From the NCBI GenBank assembly GCA_026392155.1, contig JAPLCP010000144.1, forward strand, positions 1 through 52,517: DNA of 52,517 nucleotides, given 5' to 3'. The stretch comes from Armatimonadota bacterium. GTDB taxonomy: Bacteria; Armatimonadota; Armatimonadia; Armatimonadales; Armatimonadaceae. Below, piece by piece: positions 39,532 through 47,635 of the stretch (positions are counted from its first letter, which is position 1; each line of letters opens with the position of its first letter). The translations under genes and the position numbers were made by a program. The notes below the pieces were generated by a model. That model saw nothing but the letters and a program-made list of their open reading frames with translations, searched no databases and was not told the DNA's origin.

Positions 39532-40788
39532 TCACCGAGATGCCTGAACTTTCTGTACGAGCAGACAGCCCGTCAGAAACGCCGCGGACGAGATCAAGAA
39601 AGCGAAGGTATAGCCTAGGCCGCTGGAGGACTTGTTGCCTGCATCCACTAATAAGCCCACCGTGCCGGTGAGCACTTGCGGCGTGGAGACGCTCGCCTGC
39701 CAGATTCCCATGTCTTTTGCCGCATCCTCTGGGTTGGGCAGGACATCGGCGGCGAGGGCGTAGGAGGCGGATAAATAGACACCGTAGGCCAGCCCAAAGA
39801 CCAGCGCGACGCAAAAAATCACCGTGAAGTTGGGGATCAGAGCAAAGGGAATCAGTGCGGCGGCCATTATCCAGCCACAAAGACGGATACTTTTCTTGCG
39901 CCCGATATTATCTACTAACTTTGCCGCAATCCCGGAGCCAATCGCCCCGGAGAGAGAGATCACCAGCGCCGCTGCCAGCGCCCCGTTCTTGGGCTGGCCG
40001 AGATCCAGCCCAAAGAGGGTGAGCTGACGAACCCGATCTGAGAGATAGTTGCTGACATAGAGTAGGATTAAGTAGAAGCCAAAAGCCACTAAAAACCGCG
40101 CCAGCCAGACCCAGCGAAAGTCCGAGGAGCGAAACGGCTCCGTCCAGGACCTTAAAGAGAGCTTGGGTAGCAGTGGAAGCGGCTCATTCTCGTGGCGCTC
40201 GGGGGCGGCGGGCTCATGCCAGATGGCGAGGGTGATCACGGCGCAGACAATATTGATCACCGCCACGGCGAGATAGATCAGCCCAATCTTTCCCAGCCCC
40301 AGCCCAATTCCCACGGCGACGATCTGCGCGATCAGCTGGAGCATGCTCAGAATACCGCTGGCCTTGCCCCGGTGGTTCTCTGGCACCTGGTCGTAGATCA
40401 GGGCGGCGTACGGGCCGGTCGCCACATCGTCGGAGATCTGCAGGAACAGATAGGCAATCGCCATGAAAACAAGCGAGTTTGCCTGACCGAGCAAGAGAAG
40501 CGCGACACTGGTGAGTGCCGCGCCTATCGCCAGAAACGGGCGGCGACGGCCAAGGCGCGTTCGTGTGCGATCGGAGAGCCAGCCCATCACCGCTGGGCCG
40601 ATCATCGCCTCAAACGCCCCGATGGCGACAATCATCCCCCACGCCCCGTTCTTCTCGCCACCTGGCACCACTTCGGCTACTTGGAGAGGCTGGAGCAGAA
40701 AGAGCACGAACCACTTCAGGCTGGTGACAAACCAGTAGGCACCCGTTCCCAGGTACCAAAACGGCTTGTCCTGAAACGTTGGTCTCAC
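39532..40788 (-). CDS. MFS transporter (sugar/drug-type, GPH-like)
   Basis: A 418-residue membrane protein with 12 hydrophobic segments. GWLSDRTRTRLGRRRPFLAIG (motif A; about 70-89) and QISDDVATGPYAALIYDQVPE resemble GPH or sucrose-like MFS carriers. The cytosolic loop between helices 6 and 7 is about 40 residues. The GTG start is preceded by GGGGGGAAGT from the inverted repeat at 40793-40870, which acts as Shine-Dalgarno sequence. The substrate is unknown. It lies downstream of the acyl-CoA synthetase gene. Confidence 0.88.
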   Translation of the reverse strand: MRPTFQDKPFWYLGTGAYWFVTSLKWFVLFLLQPLQVAEVVPGGEKNGAWGMIVAIGAFEAMIGPAVMGWLSDRTRTRLGRRRPFLAIGAALTSVALLLLGQANSLVFMAIAYLFLQISDDVATGPYAALIYDQVPENHRGKASGILSMLQLIAQIVAVGIGLGLGKIGLIYLAVAVINIVCAVITLAIWHEPAAPERHENEPLPLLPKLSLRSWTEPFRSSDFRWVWLARFLVAFGFYLILLYVSNYLSDRVRQLTLFGLDLGQPKNGALAAALVISLSGAIGSGIAAKLVDNIGRKKSIRLCGWIMAAALIPFALIPNFTVIFCVALVFGLAYGVYLSASYALAADVLPNPEDAAKDMGIWQASVSTPQVLTGTVGLLVDAGNKSSSGLGYTFAFLISSAAFLTGCLLVQKVQASR

Positions 40789-40792
40789 ACTT

Positions 40793-40870
40793 CCCCCCTA
40801 ACCCCCGCTGGGCGGGGGGACAAGTCGGAAGTTTCCTTATTTTTCCCCCGTTGCACGGGGGTTAGGGGGG
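40793..40870. repeat. 15-bp perfect inverted repeat, C/G-rich
   Basis: CCCCCCTAACCCCCG (40793-40807) and its exact complement (40856-40870) enclose 48 nt. It lies between the acyl-CoA synthetase stop and the MFS start on the same transcript. The style recalls the P repeats but the sequence is different. Confidence 0.8.
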
Positions 40871-40875
40871 AGAGC

Positions 40876-42633
40876 TTACTCATCGCCACGCAGCTCGGCG
40901 ACTTCTTTTGCCCACTTCTTGAGAACTGCTTTTCGCTTCACTTTCAGTGTCGGGGTTAGCTCGCCACTGTCAATGGAGAAGACGGCGTTGATCAGTGTGA
41001 ACTTCTTGACCTTCTCAAAGTCCGCCAGCGTGGTGGAGTTTGCATCAATCTCGGACTTGATCTTTTTCTTGTGATCTGCCTCCGCAATACCCGCCTCACG
41101 CAGCTTGTCTAAGTTCGGGACGACGAGTGCTGTGATGGAGTTCTGCTTGTCGCCGATGAGCACCACTTCGGTGATAAATGGGGAGTTCTTAAGCTTGGTC
41201 TCAATGGGCACGGGCGAGACATTCTTGCCGTTGGCCAGCACGATAATGTCTTTCTTGCGATCGGTGATCTTGAGGTAGCCATCGGCGCTGAGCTCACCGA
41301 TATCGCCGGTGTGGAGCCAGCCCTCATCGTCGATCATATCCCGCGTGGCTTGCTCGTTGTTCCAGTAGCCCTTCATCACATTGGGGCCACGGTAGCAGAT
41401 CTCGCCATCAGGAGCGATCTTGACCTCGCCCTCGTTGATGACCTGCCCCACGGTCCCCAAACGAACTGCATGGCCAGGGTTGATCGAGATCACGGGTGAG
41501 GTCTCGGTGAGGCCATAGCCCTCCAGTAAGTTCATGCCAAGCGCCCGCCAGAAGAGCGCCGTCTCCGGGTTGAGTGCTGCGCCGCCGGAGACCATCAGCC
41601 GGAACTTGCCACCAAACTCCTCACGAATCTTGTGGAAGACAAGTTTTTCGCCCGTGGCCCGCTGTAGGCTCTGCGCCATTCCGGGGCTCTTGCCTGCTTG
41701 CTCCGCGCGGATGCACTCTTTTGCGGCCTCCAGCGACTTGGTAAAGATCGCAAAGCGCACCTCACCCGCCTTCGCCGCCGCGCTCATAACCCGCTCCTGC
41801 ATCATCTCCCAGAGGCGTGGGACGCAGAGCATGATGGTCGGCTGAAGGGTTTTCATCTCCTCGGCGAGGGTCTTGACACCTTCCGAGTAGGCGGTTGCAG
41901 CACCCGTGCCCAGCGAGAGATAGCAGCCAATGCGCTCAAACGAGTGCGAGAGCGGCAAGAACGAGAGGAAGACATCATGGGAGTCTACCGTCACGCCGCC
42001 TCGGGAGAAGAGCGCCAGCGCATTGATGACATTGCTGGTGAAGTTGTTGTGGGTGAGCATCGCGCCCTTCGGATCGCCGGTTGTCCCCGACGTGTAGATC
42101 AGGGCTGCCGTGTCGTGGGGCTGAACTGCCTGGCACGTCGCTGCGTACTCACCGGGGCCGAAGGGGTTCGCTTGTCCACGCTCCAGAAGCTGGGTAAACG
42201 ACATCGCGTCACTGCCGGCCTCGCCCATCACCACGAGCTGGGTCAGGCTGGAGCACTCTGCCTGTGCAACTCTTGCATTGGCTAGCAGCTTGGCATTGCC
42301 CGCAATGAGAATCTTGGCGCCACTGTCATTGACAATAAAAGCCACTTGTGCCGGCGGAAGCGTCGGGTAGATAGACGTGTTGATCGCACCGAGCGCCTGG
42401 CACGCCAGATCGGTTATCACCCACTCCGGCTGGTTCTCGGCGTAGATCGCCACCCGGTCACCGTGCACGATCCCCAAGCTCCGCAGGCCTGCCGCTACCC
42501 TCTCCACTTTGGCGGCGAGCTCGGTGTAGGTAATGTCGTGCCACTCGCGCTCTTTTCGATAGCGCATCGCCACAGCGCTCCCGTGCGCGGCGACGGTCTT
42601 TTGAAAAAACTGTGTCAGTGTCTGCTCTGTCAT
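40876..42633 (-). CDS. Long-chain acyl-CoA synthetase (AMP-forming)
   Basis: A 585-residue fatty acid-CoA ligase of the ANL superfamily, peripheral membrane or cytosolic. The P-loop-like motif YTSGTTGDPKGAMLTH (about 177-192), LLEGYGLTETSPV (adenylate-binding), GWLHTGDIGEL and DRKKDIIVLANGKNVSP are all present, with a C-terminal catalytic Lys in PTLKVKRKAVLKK. I begin at the ATG at 42633 (MTEQTLTQFF), with AGAGGA about 9 nt upstream; 22 further upstream residues have no family support. It follows a 35-aa membrane ORF by 26 nt. Confidence 0.94.
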   Translation of the reverse strand: MTEQTLTQFFQKTVAAHGSAVAMRYRKEREWHDITYTELAAKVERVAAGLRSLGIVHGDRVAIYAENQPEWVITDLACQALGAINTSIYPTLPPAQVAFIVNDSGAKILIAGNAKLLANARVAQAECSSLTQLVVMGEAGSDAMSFTQLLERGQANPFGPGEYAATCQAVQPHDTAALIYTSGTTGDPKGAMLTHNNFTSNVINALALFSRGGVTVDSHDVFLSFLPLSHSFERIGCYLSLGTGAATAYSEGVKTLAEEMKTLQPTIMLCVPRLWEMMQERVMSAAAKAGEVRFAIFTKSLEAAKECIRAEQAGKSPGMAQSLQRATGEKLVFHKIREEFGGKFRLMVSGGAALNPETALFWRALGMNLLEGYGLTETSPVISINPGHAVRLGTVGQVINEGEVKIAPDGEICYRGPNVMKGYWNNEQATRDMIDDEGWLHTGDIGELSADGYLKITDRKKDIIVLANGKNVSPVPIETKLKNSPFITEVVLIGDKQNSITALVVPNLDKLREAGIAEADHKKKIKSEIDANSTTLADFEKVKKFTLINAVFSIDSGELTPTLKVKRKAVLKKWAKEVAELRGDE

Positions 42634-42659
42634 TGTCTTGTGTCCTCTTGGCTTCCCAT

Positions 42660-42767
42660 TTAGCCATCGTGGCGGCAAAAACCTGCCGCACAGAGCCACG
42701 CGAGAGTTAGGAGCACAGCGCTTCCCAGAGCCCAGTGCAGCATTGCGATTGTGATGACGTTTTCCAT
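42660..42767 (-). CDS. Possible 35-aa single-pass membrane protein
   Basis: This short frame encodes MENVITIAMLHWALGSAVLL and a continuing hydrophobic run to a CRHDG tail, so one membrane helix spans almost the whole peptide. TAAAAT stands 7 nt before the ATG, as at other leaderless genes here. It lies 26 nt before the acyl-CoA synthetase start and probably shares its transcript. I do not recognise a family; it could be a small membrane partner or a leader peptide. Confidence 0.5.
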   Translation of the reverse strand: MENVITIAMLHWALGSAVLLTLAWLCAAGFCRHDG

Positions 42768-42774
42768 GCCTTGC

Positions 42775-42780
42775 ATTTTA
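42775..42780 (-). promoter_or_regulatory. -10 box TAAAAT upstream of the 35-aa ORF
   Basis: TAAAAT-N7-ATG; probably drives the small ORF, the acyl-CoA synthetase and perhaps the MFS gene. Confidence 0.5.
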
Positions 42781-42785
42781 GGCCA

Positions 42786-42840
42786 AGGACTCCCCACCCC
42801 GCGCAGGGCATTGGGCCCAATTTGCGCGGGGGAGAGTCCT
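42786..42840 (-). terminator. Large hairpin after the pseudopilin-like gene
   Basis: AGGACTC...CCCCGCGCA pairs with TGCGCGGGG...GAGTCCT, enclosing GGGCATTGGGCCC. It lies 20 nt after the stop at 42861. No T-run follows, so it may be a 3' stability element rather than a classical terminator. Confidence 0.5.
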
Positions 42841-42860
42841 AGAAAACGTGAGCACTCTCC

Positions 42861-43388
42861 CTATTTTCTCGTGAGAAGCGCATCACTCCGCTCGTGCAGC
42901 TTCTGTTGGTACGCGCCATAACCATACTTTACCCGTCCATCCACAAAGGCGATATTGGGCGCTCCATGACGCGTCTTAGTAAGCGGCGGGCGCGGCTTTT
43001 GGTCAGGCGCGTCGGTTTCGTAGAGCAAGATCGTCTCCGAGGGATTTTCCAGCGTATCCAGATCAGTCTTAGAGAGACGCGGCTCCATCGCATAGCCATC
43101 GCCTGATTTTACTTCGGGACAACCTAAATTGTCTCCAGGTTTCAGATAGGGGCGCAGCTCCTCGCGCCAGTGGGCCGCATCTGGCAGATGGTTCTTATGC
43201 TCCTCTGCGTAGATAAGCAAAGCAAACGAGAGCTTTTTCAGATTCGCTTCACAAGTCATGCTTCGCGCCTTCATGCGTGCCGACGACGTGACATGGGCAA
43301 ACTCTGAAATGAAGACGGCACCAAGCAGACCCGCAACGGCGATGCAGCCGAGTTTGTGCCCTGTACTTTTCTCACGCCAACTGCCCAT
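42861..43388 (-). CDS. Pseudopilin-like protein with H-X-DG C-terminus (DUF1559-like)
   Basis: A 175-residue protein with one N-terminal membrane helix (about 13-35, LGCIAVAGLLGAVFISEF). The region CEANLKKLSFALLIYAEEHK (about 46-65) and the ending RHGAPNIAFVDGRVKYG (His-x8-Asp-Gly) match the prepilin-processing-associated H-X9-DG proteins abundant in Planctomycetes and Armatimonadota. A classical prepilin cleavage motif (GFTLIE type) is not seen. It starts 20 nt after the YbjQ-type gene, as third gene of the operon. Confidence 0.75.
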   Translation of the reverse strand: MGSWREKSTGHKLGCIAVAGLLGAVFISEFAHVTSSARMKARSMTCEANLKKLSFALLIYAEEHKNHLPDAAHWREELRPYLKPGDNLGCPEVKSGDGYAMEPRLSKTDLDTLENPSETILLYETDAPDQKPRPPLTKTRHGAPNIAFVDGRVKYGYGAYQQKLHERSDALLTRK

Positions 43389-43408
43389 TTCTGGCTTTTC
43401 CAGTGAGG

Positions 43409-44545
43409 CTACCGCGGGCCCACGTTCAAGCTTGCGCCCAAGATCTTCTCCGCGTTATTAAAGAACGTATCTTTGTCCTTGATCACCGCCTGAGGCGGGA
43501 GCGCGGGGCTCAGGGTTTTCGTGCCGGGGATTTTCTTGACGGCAGTGCCGATGGCCATGAACTCGATCAGACCGCTGCCTAAGTTGTAGACATAGGTCTT
43601 GATCCCCATCACATCGTCGGCCCCGACCAGCTCGGCGTCGGCTTTGATGCGCGTGATGGCGTTCGCACGTGCCTCGTAGATCAGTGAGCTCAGCTCCGCG
43701 ATCTCGCCACGCACCAAAGACTTAAACGCGGCGGTGAAGCTGCCGACAAAGCCGAGGGAGTAGACGGAGACGCCTAAGACAAGCTGGATCGGCTGGTAGC
43801 CCATGTGCCAGATATTCCAGAGCTCCTCGTTGGTTAAATCACTGGTGATCGGGGCCTCGAAGTGGCGTGGATCGAGCTCGGCGTGGCGTGATGCCGTGCC
43901 GACCATGACCATCTCCTGCATCCCATTGAGCGGCAAGATCGTCGTCTGGATTCCGAGTACGGCGTTGGCTCCCACGGAGCGCGCCTCCTCCGTGATGCGC
44001 GTGAGCGCCCGGTGCCGTGTTGCGTTGAAGACATCGGAGAACTCTTTTACCTCGCCGCGTGCCAGGGAGCGCAGACCGCCCATCACCCCTCCACCGATCC
44101 CAATCGAGTAGGCCACATTGCCAAAAGCGAACTTGATCGGCATGAAGCCACAGTCGAGCTGGCAGTAGAGCTCTTGACCATCCGCCGACGTCGAGAACGC
44201 CAGCTTCTCGGACTTATTGCCCTCGTGGTGGATGCACGAGCCAATCGAGAGAAACTCGACATTGCCGGACTGCCAGATCAGCTCACTGGAAACGCCCGTG
44301 ATCCCGATCCCGCCATGATGCTCGGCCTCTTTGATCATCCGATCCAGCGCACTCTGTCGTCCCTCGTGGACAATCTGCGTCACCTGCTCGATCTCGCCGC
44401 CCATCATGGTCTTGAAGCCCGCCCCCACCGAGCCCACAAAGCCCATGGAGTAGACACTGTTGCCAATCACCAGCTCGCCCGGTGCAAAGCCCTTCAGGTG
44501 CAAGCAGAACATCTCGTTGCCGGAAAGCCCTGTCATAATCGCCAC
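43409..44545 (-). CDS. Three tandem YbjQ/UPF0145 (heavy-metal-binding-like) domains
   Basis: A 378-residue cytosolic protein with three copies of the YbjQ domain, at about 15-107, 130-222 and 246-345. Each repeats the pattern VYSMGFVGS / AYSIGIGGG / VYSLGFVGS, then a GE(I/V) segment, an Arg-rich helix (ALDRMIKEAE, ALTRITEEAR, AITRIKADAE) and a closing strand with EFL/EMV/EFM. Single-domain YbjQ proteins form pentamers; function is unknown. GTG start, AAGGA about 9 nt upstream. Follows ybaN by 20 nt. Confidence 0.85.
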   Translation of the reverse strand: MAIMTGLSGNEMFCLHLKGFAPGELVIGNSVYSMGFVGSVGAGFKTMMGGEIEQVTQIVHEGRQSALDRMIKEAEHHGGIGITGVSSELIWQSGNVEFLSIGSCIHHEGNKSEKLAFSTSADGQELYCQLDCGFMPIKFAFGNVAYSIGIGGGVMGGLRSLARGEVKEFSDVFNATRHRALTRITEEARSVGANAVLGIQTTILPLNGMQEMVMVGTASRHAELDPRHFEAPITSDLTNEELWNIWHMGYQPIQLVLGVSVYSLGFVGSFTAAFKSLVRGEIAELSSLIYEARANAITRIKADAELVGADDVMGIKTYVYNLGSGLIEFMAIGTAVKKIPGTKTLSPALPPQAVIKDKDTFFNNAEKILGASLNVGPR

Positions 44546-44565
44546 TTTGTTTTGTCCTTATCACC

Positions 44566-44961
44566 CTATTCTACGCGAGATTCCTGCTTCGCGAGAACTT
44601 TCTCGCGGAGTGGGACGCGGGTCCAGATGTACCAGAGGCCGATGAGCCCTAGTGCGATGCAGCCGATCTTGCCCCAGAGCAGGCGGATGGCAAAAAGTGA
44701 GCTGATACTCACCGCGAGCGAGAGGCTGATGGAGGCGAACCACTTGGCTTTGAGGGGCATTCCGAGCCCTGCACGGTAGTCCTGAAGGAGCGGTCCGACG
44801 AGGGGCAGGTTCAGGAGCCAGAAGAGAAATTTCTCGCTGCTCCGGGAGAAGCACCAGGCCGCCGCGACAAAGAAGCCCGTCGCAGGCAAGCCTGGCACCA
44901 CAATTCCCACAAACCCCAGCCCGACACACAGAAAGCCCAGAGTCAGCCAGAGGTAGCGCAT
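44566..44961 (-). CDS. YbaN-family inner membrane protein (DUF454)
   Basis: A 131-residue membrane protein with four hydrophobic segments. The N-terminus LGFLCVGLGFVGIVVPGLPA and TGFFVAAAWCFSRSSEKF are diagnostic for DUF454/YbaN. Function unknown. A TATACT box lies 9 nt before the ATG, inside the DnaQ relic. It is the first gene of a three-gene operon with the YbjQ-type and pseudopilin-like proteins. Confidence 0.9.
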   Translation of the reverse strand: MRYLWLTLGFLCVGLGFVGIVVPGLPATGFFVAAAWCFSRSSEKFLFWLLNLPLVGPLLQDYRAGLGMPLKAKWFASISLSLAVSISSLFAIRLLWGKIGCIALGLIGLWYIWTRVPLREKVLAKQESRVE

Positions 44962-44964
44962 ATA

Positions 44965-45287
44965 CTAGCGAGTATACCGCGGACTCTGGGCAAGAGTGGG
45001 GAGCAAGAGGCGGGCGATTCGGGCGATGCTTCTCGCGTCATCGGGGGCACTGTGGGGCCGTCCCGCGTGGGTAAGGTTCAGATGGCGCAGCGCAGGCCCG
45101 AGACCTGTGGGTCTGAGAGTACGGGGGTTCCTACGGGGCGCACCAGCATCCCAAACTCGCTAGAGACTGCCGCTGCCGTACGCGCCGACGAAAGCTCAAC
45201 GGCCCCGATCTCCAGAATCTCGGTTCTCTCTGGTGAGACCTGCTCCTCCCAGCTTGTCGCCTCAATGTCAAAAATCACGTATCGCAT
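44965..45287 (-). pseudogene. DnaQ-like 3'-5' exonuclease relic
   Basis: The first 62 codons encode the exonuclease start: MRYVIFDIEATSWEEQ (the Asp-x-Glu of Exo I), RTEILEIGAVELSS and FGMLVRPVGTPVLSD. The frame ends soon after. In another frame LTHAGRPHSAPDDARSIARI (the His-x4-Asp Exo III region) continues to a TAG at 44965. About 90 residues of the middle are missing, so an internal deletion and frameshift inactivated the gene. Its tail overlaps the ybaN promoter. Confidence 0.8.
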
Positions 45288-45389
45288 GGTAATGGTTGTA
45301 TCGTAAAAAAACTCTGGTTTGCTAAAATTTACTTCCAGTTGGAACTATTTTGACGGAGTGGGGTTTAATAAAGCAGGAGGATAATTGAG

Positions 45390-46094
45390 ATGATGACAAT
45401 ACGACGATCGAATGAGCGAGGACATGCCAACCGTGGCTGGCTGGATGCCTACCACTCGTTCTCTTTTAACACGTACCACGACCCGGACAACATGGGTTTT
45501 GGCCCACTACGCGTGATCAACGAGGACAAGTTTGGGCCGAGCCGAGGTTTTGGGATGCACCCGCACGAGAACATGGAGATTATCACGTATGTGCTCTCTG
45601 GCTCCTTGGCGCACGAGGATAACACGGGGGGCAAGGGGATTTTGAGGCCCGGCGACATCCAGCGCATGAGTGCCGGAACCGGGGTTTTTCACAGCGAGGC
45701 CAATGCTTCGGATACCGAATGGCTCCATCTGTTTCAGATCTGGATCGAGCCCAATATTCTAGGAGCCGCGCCGCGCTACGGCGAGAGCCATATCCCCGAG
45801 AGCGCAAAGCGGGGCAAGTGGGCCGTGGTGGCCTCAGGCACAGGCCGCGAGGGCGCGATGGAAATCTACCAGGATGCGGAGCTTCTGACAACGCTTTTAG
45901 AGCCGGGCGAGAGCCGGGAGCACACGCTGGCCACGGGCCGCCTGGGCTATGTGCATATTGTCGCGGGGGAAGTGACCGTCAATGGGCAGCTTCTGGCAAC
46001 CGGCGATGCGGCGAAGCTGGAGCAGGAGACTCTCGTGACGCTACAGGCCCATGCGGCAAGTGAAGTGCTCCTCTTCGACCTTCCCGGAGATTAG
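45390..46094 (+). CDS. Pirin family protein (quercetinase-like bicupin, YhhW type)
   Basis: A 234-residue cytosolic bicupin. The N-terminal metal site is visible as His-x-His (GFGMHPHENMEI, about 56-58) with FHSEAN (about 101-103) supplying His and Glu. The N-terminus RSNERGHANRGWLDAYHSFS is typical for YhhW-like pirins, some of which oxidise quercetin. AGGAGG lies 9 nt before the ATG. A MarR-type regulator follows 14 nt downstream with its own -10 box. Confidence 0.92.
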   Translation: MMTIRRSNERGHANRGWLDAYHSFSFNTYHDPDNMGFGPLRVINEDKFGPSRGFGMHPHENMEIITYVLSGSLAHEDNTGGKGILRPGDIQRMSAGTGVFHSEANASDTEWLHLFQIWIEPNILGAAPRYGESHIPESAKRGKWAVVASGTGREGAMEIYQDAELLTTLLEPGESREHTLATGRLGYVHIVAGEVTVNGQLLATGDAAKLEQETLVTLQAHAASEVLLFDLPGD

Positions 46095-46097
46095 GGC

Positions 46098-46103
46098 TAT
46101 AAT
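46098..46103 (+). promoter_or_regulatory. -10 box TATAAT, leaderless start of marR-type gene
   Basis: TATAAT-N5-ATG immediately after the pirin stop codon. Confidence 0.6.
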
Positions 46104-46108
46104 GCCCT

Positions 46109-46558
46109 ATGCCGACCCATTTCGTGGGGCCTGACTCGCAGAAGCAGGCGCTGGATACCTACATCAAGCTCATGCGCGCCGCCGAGTCTGTGGCACGGCG
46201 CGCTCTGAGCTGTCTCCAGGACTCCGGGCTGACCGAGGGCCAGTTCGGGGTTCTGGAGGCACTCTACCACCTAGGGCCACTCAAGCTCTCTGATCTGGCC
46301 CGTAAGCACCTGCGGAGTCCCAACAACCTAACTGTCATTGTAGACAACCTGGAGAAAAGTGGACTGGTGCGCCGCCAGCGCTGCGAGCACGACAGGCGCA
46401 TTGTCTTTGTTCACTTGACGGAGCCTGGGGAGCAGCTTATCACGAGCCTCTTTCCCAAGCACGTTGAGGCGGTGGCAAAGGAGATGTCTCTCTTAACGGA
46501 AGAGGAGCGTGAGCTACTCGATGGGCTCTTGCGACGACTGGGAAAAGGCGTCGGCTAG
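46109..46558 (+). CDS. MarR-family transcriptional regulator
   Basis: A 149-residue winged-helix DNA-binding protein, dimeric by family. The helix-turn-helix is around GPLKLSDLARKHLRSPNNLT (about 62-81); the wing contains RQRCEHDRRIVFVHLTEPG with the conserved Asp-x-Arg. It probably senses a small aromatic or oxidant signal and may control the pirin gene beside it. It starts 5 nt after a TATAAT box. Confidence 0.92.
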   Translation: MPTHFVGPDSQKQALDTYIKLMRAAESVARRALSCLQDSGLTEGQFGVLEALYHLGPLKLSDLARKHLRSPNNLTVIVDNLEKSGLVRRQRCEHDRRIVFVHLTEPGEQLITSLFPKHVEAVAKEMSLLTEEERELLDGLLRRLGKGVG

Positions 46559-46567
46559 CGTTGCGGG

Positions 46568-46573
46568 TATACT
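46568..46573 (+). promoter_or_regulatory. -10 box TATACT, leaderless start of BMP gene
   Basis: TATACT-N6-ATG between the MarR stop and the BMP start; no Shine-Dalgarno sequence. Confidence 0.65.
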
Positions 46574-46579
46574 GAGGCC

Positions 46580-47635
46580 ATGAATCGTCGTCATTTTCTC
46601 GCACTCTCTCTCTCGGGAGCACTTATCGCTACGGGGGGGAGCTGTGGCAAAAAGCAAGAGACTCCCGCGCCGCCTTCTGGCGAAGGAAAGAAGATCAAGG
46701 CAGGGCTGGTCACCGATACCGGCGGTGTGGGTGATAAGTCTTTTAATGCACAGGCTTGGGCGGGGCTCCAGAAAGCGGAAAAAGAGCTGGGAGCGCAGGT
46801 GAAGTATGTCGAGTCCAAACAAAATGCGGACTATGTCGCCAACCTCACTAAGTTTGCGGAAGCCAAGTACGATGTGGTCTTTGCCGTTGGTTTCTTGATG
46901 CAAGATGCCCTCAAGGAAGTTGCGTTTAAGTTCCCAAAAGTCAAGTTCGCGATTATTGATGGCGATGCGCCTTCGTCGTCTAACTGCGTAGCCTATAAGT
47001 TTCGCGAGGAAGAGGGCTCGTTCTTGGCGGGCGCACTGGCAGCCTCGGTGAGTAAGTCAGGCGTGCTGGGCTTTGTGGGGGGGATGGAGATGCCGCTCAT
47101 TAAGAAATTCGAGTACGGCTACCAAGCAGGGGCATTTACGATCAAGCCCGATATCCAGACCCGCGTGGCCTATGTCGGCGACTTCAACGACTCACAAAAA
47201 GGCATGGAGCTGGCGCTCTCTCAGATGGGAATGCGAGCGGATATTGTCTACCATGCGGCGGGCAAAGCGGGAATTGGCGTGATCAAGGCCGCCCAGACCA
47301 AGGGTGAGGGGTACTACGCCATCGGGGTGGACAAAGACCAGGACGATGAAGCGCCGGGGCGTGTGCTGACCTCTATGGTCAAGCGTGTAGATGTGGCGGT
47401 CTTTGATGTTTGTAAGCAGGTGAAAGAAGGCCACTTCAACAGTGGGACAGTAGAGCTGGGCCTGAAAGAGGACGGCATTGGGCTCTCGGTGATGAAGAAT
47501 ACTAAAGACAAGATCCCTGCCGATGTCCTCAAGAAGATTGAGGAGCTCAAGCAGGAGATTATTGAAGGAAAGCTCAAGCCCCCTGCCGATGCGCGCGGCT
47601 TTGATAACTTCACCAAGGCAAAAGTGGGTAACTAG
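46580..47635 (+). CDS. BMP-family (PnrA-like) substrate-binding lipoprotein
   Basis: A 351-residue binding protein anchored by lipid at Cys22 (lipobox TGGSC). The leader also has twin arginines (MNRRHFLALSLSG). The Bmp domain shows KAGLVTDTGGVGDKSFNAQA (about 35-54), VVFAVGFLMQDALKEVA, GFVGGMEMPLIKKFEYGYQA and the conserved YYAIGVDKDQDDEAPGRVLT. BMP proteins bind nucleosides for import. No ABC partner genes are nearby, so it may be an orphan binder. Last 4 nt overlap the convergent RNase HI gene. Confidence 0.92.
   Translation: MNRRHFLALSLSGALIATGGSCGKKQETPAPPSGEGKKIKAGLVTDTGGVGDKSFNAQAWAGLQKAEKELGAQVKYVESKQNADYVANLTKFAEAKYDVVFAVGFLMQDALKEVAFKFPKVKFAIIDGDAPSSSNCVAYKFREEEGSFLAGALAASVSKSGVLGFVGGMEMPLIKKFEYGYQAGAFTIKPDIQTRVAYVGDFNDSQKGMELALSQMGMRADIVYHAAGKAGIGVIKAAQTKGEGYYAIGVDKDQDDEAPGRVLTSMVKRVDVAVFDVCKQVKEGHFNSGTVELGLKEDGIGLSVMKNTKDKIPADVLKKIEELKQEIIEGKLKPPADARGFDNFTKAKVGN

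Noticed and set aside
40192-40959. A 255-codon plus-strand frame across MFS and acyl-CoA synthetase genes
   Set aside because: It is antisense to two clear genes and passes through the inverted repeat; composition is arginine/histidine-rich as in shadow frames.
44971-44976. TATACT as leaderless promoter of ybaN
   Set aside because: The distance to ATG is 9 nt, outside the 5-7 nt class; kept only as a possible promoter with a very short leader.
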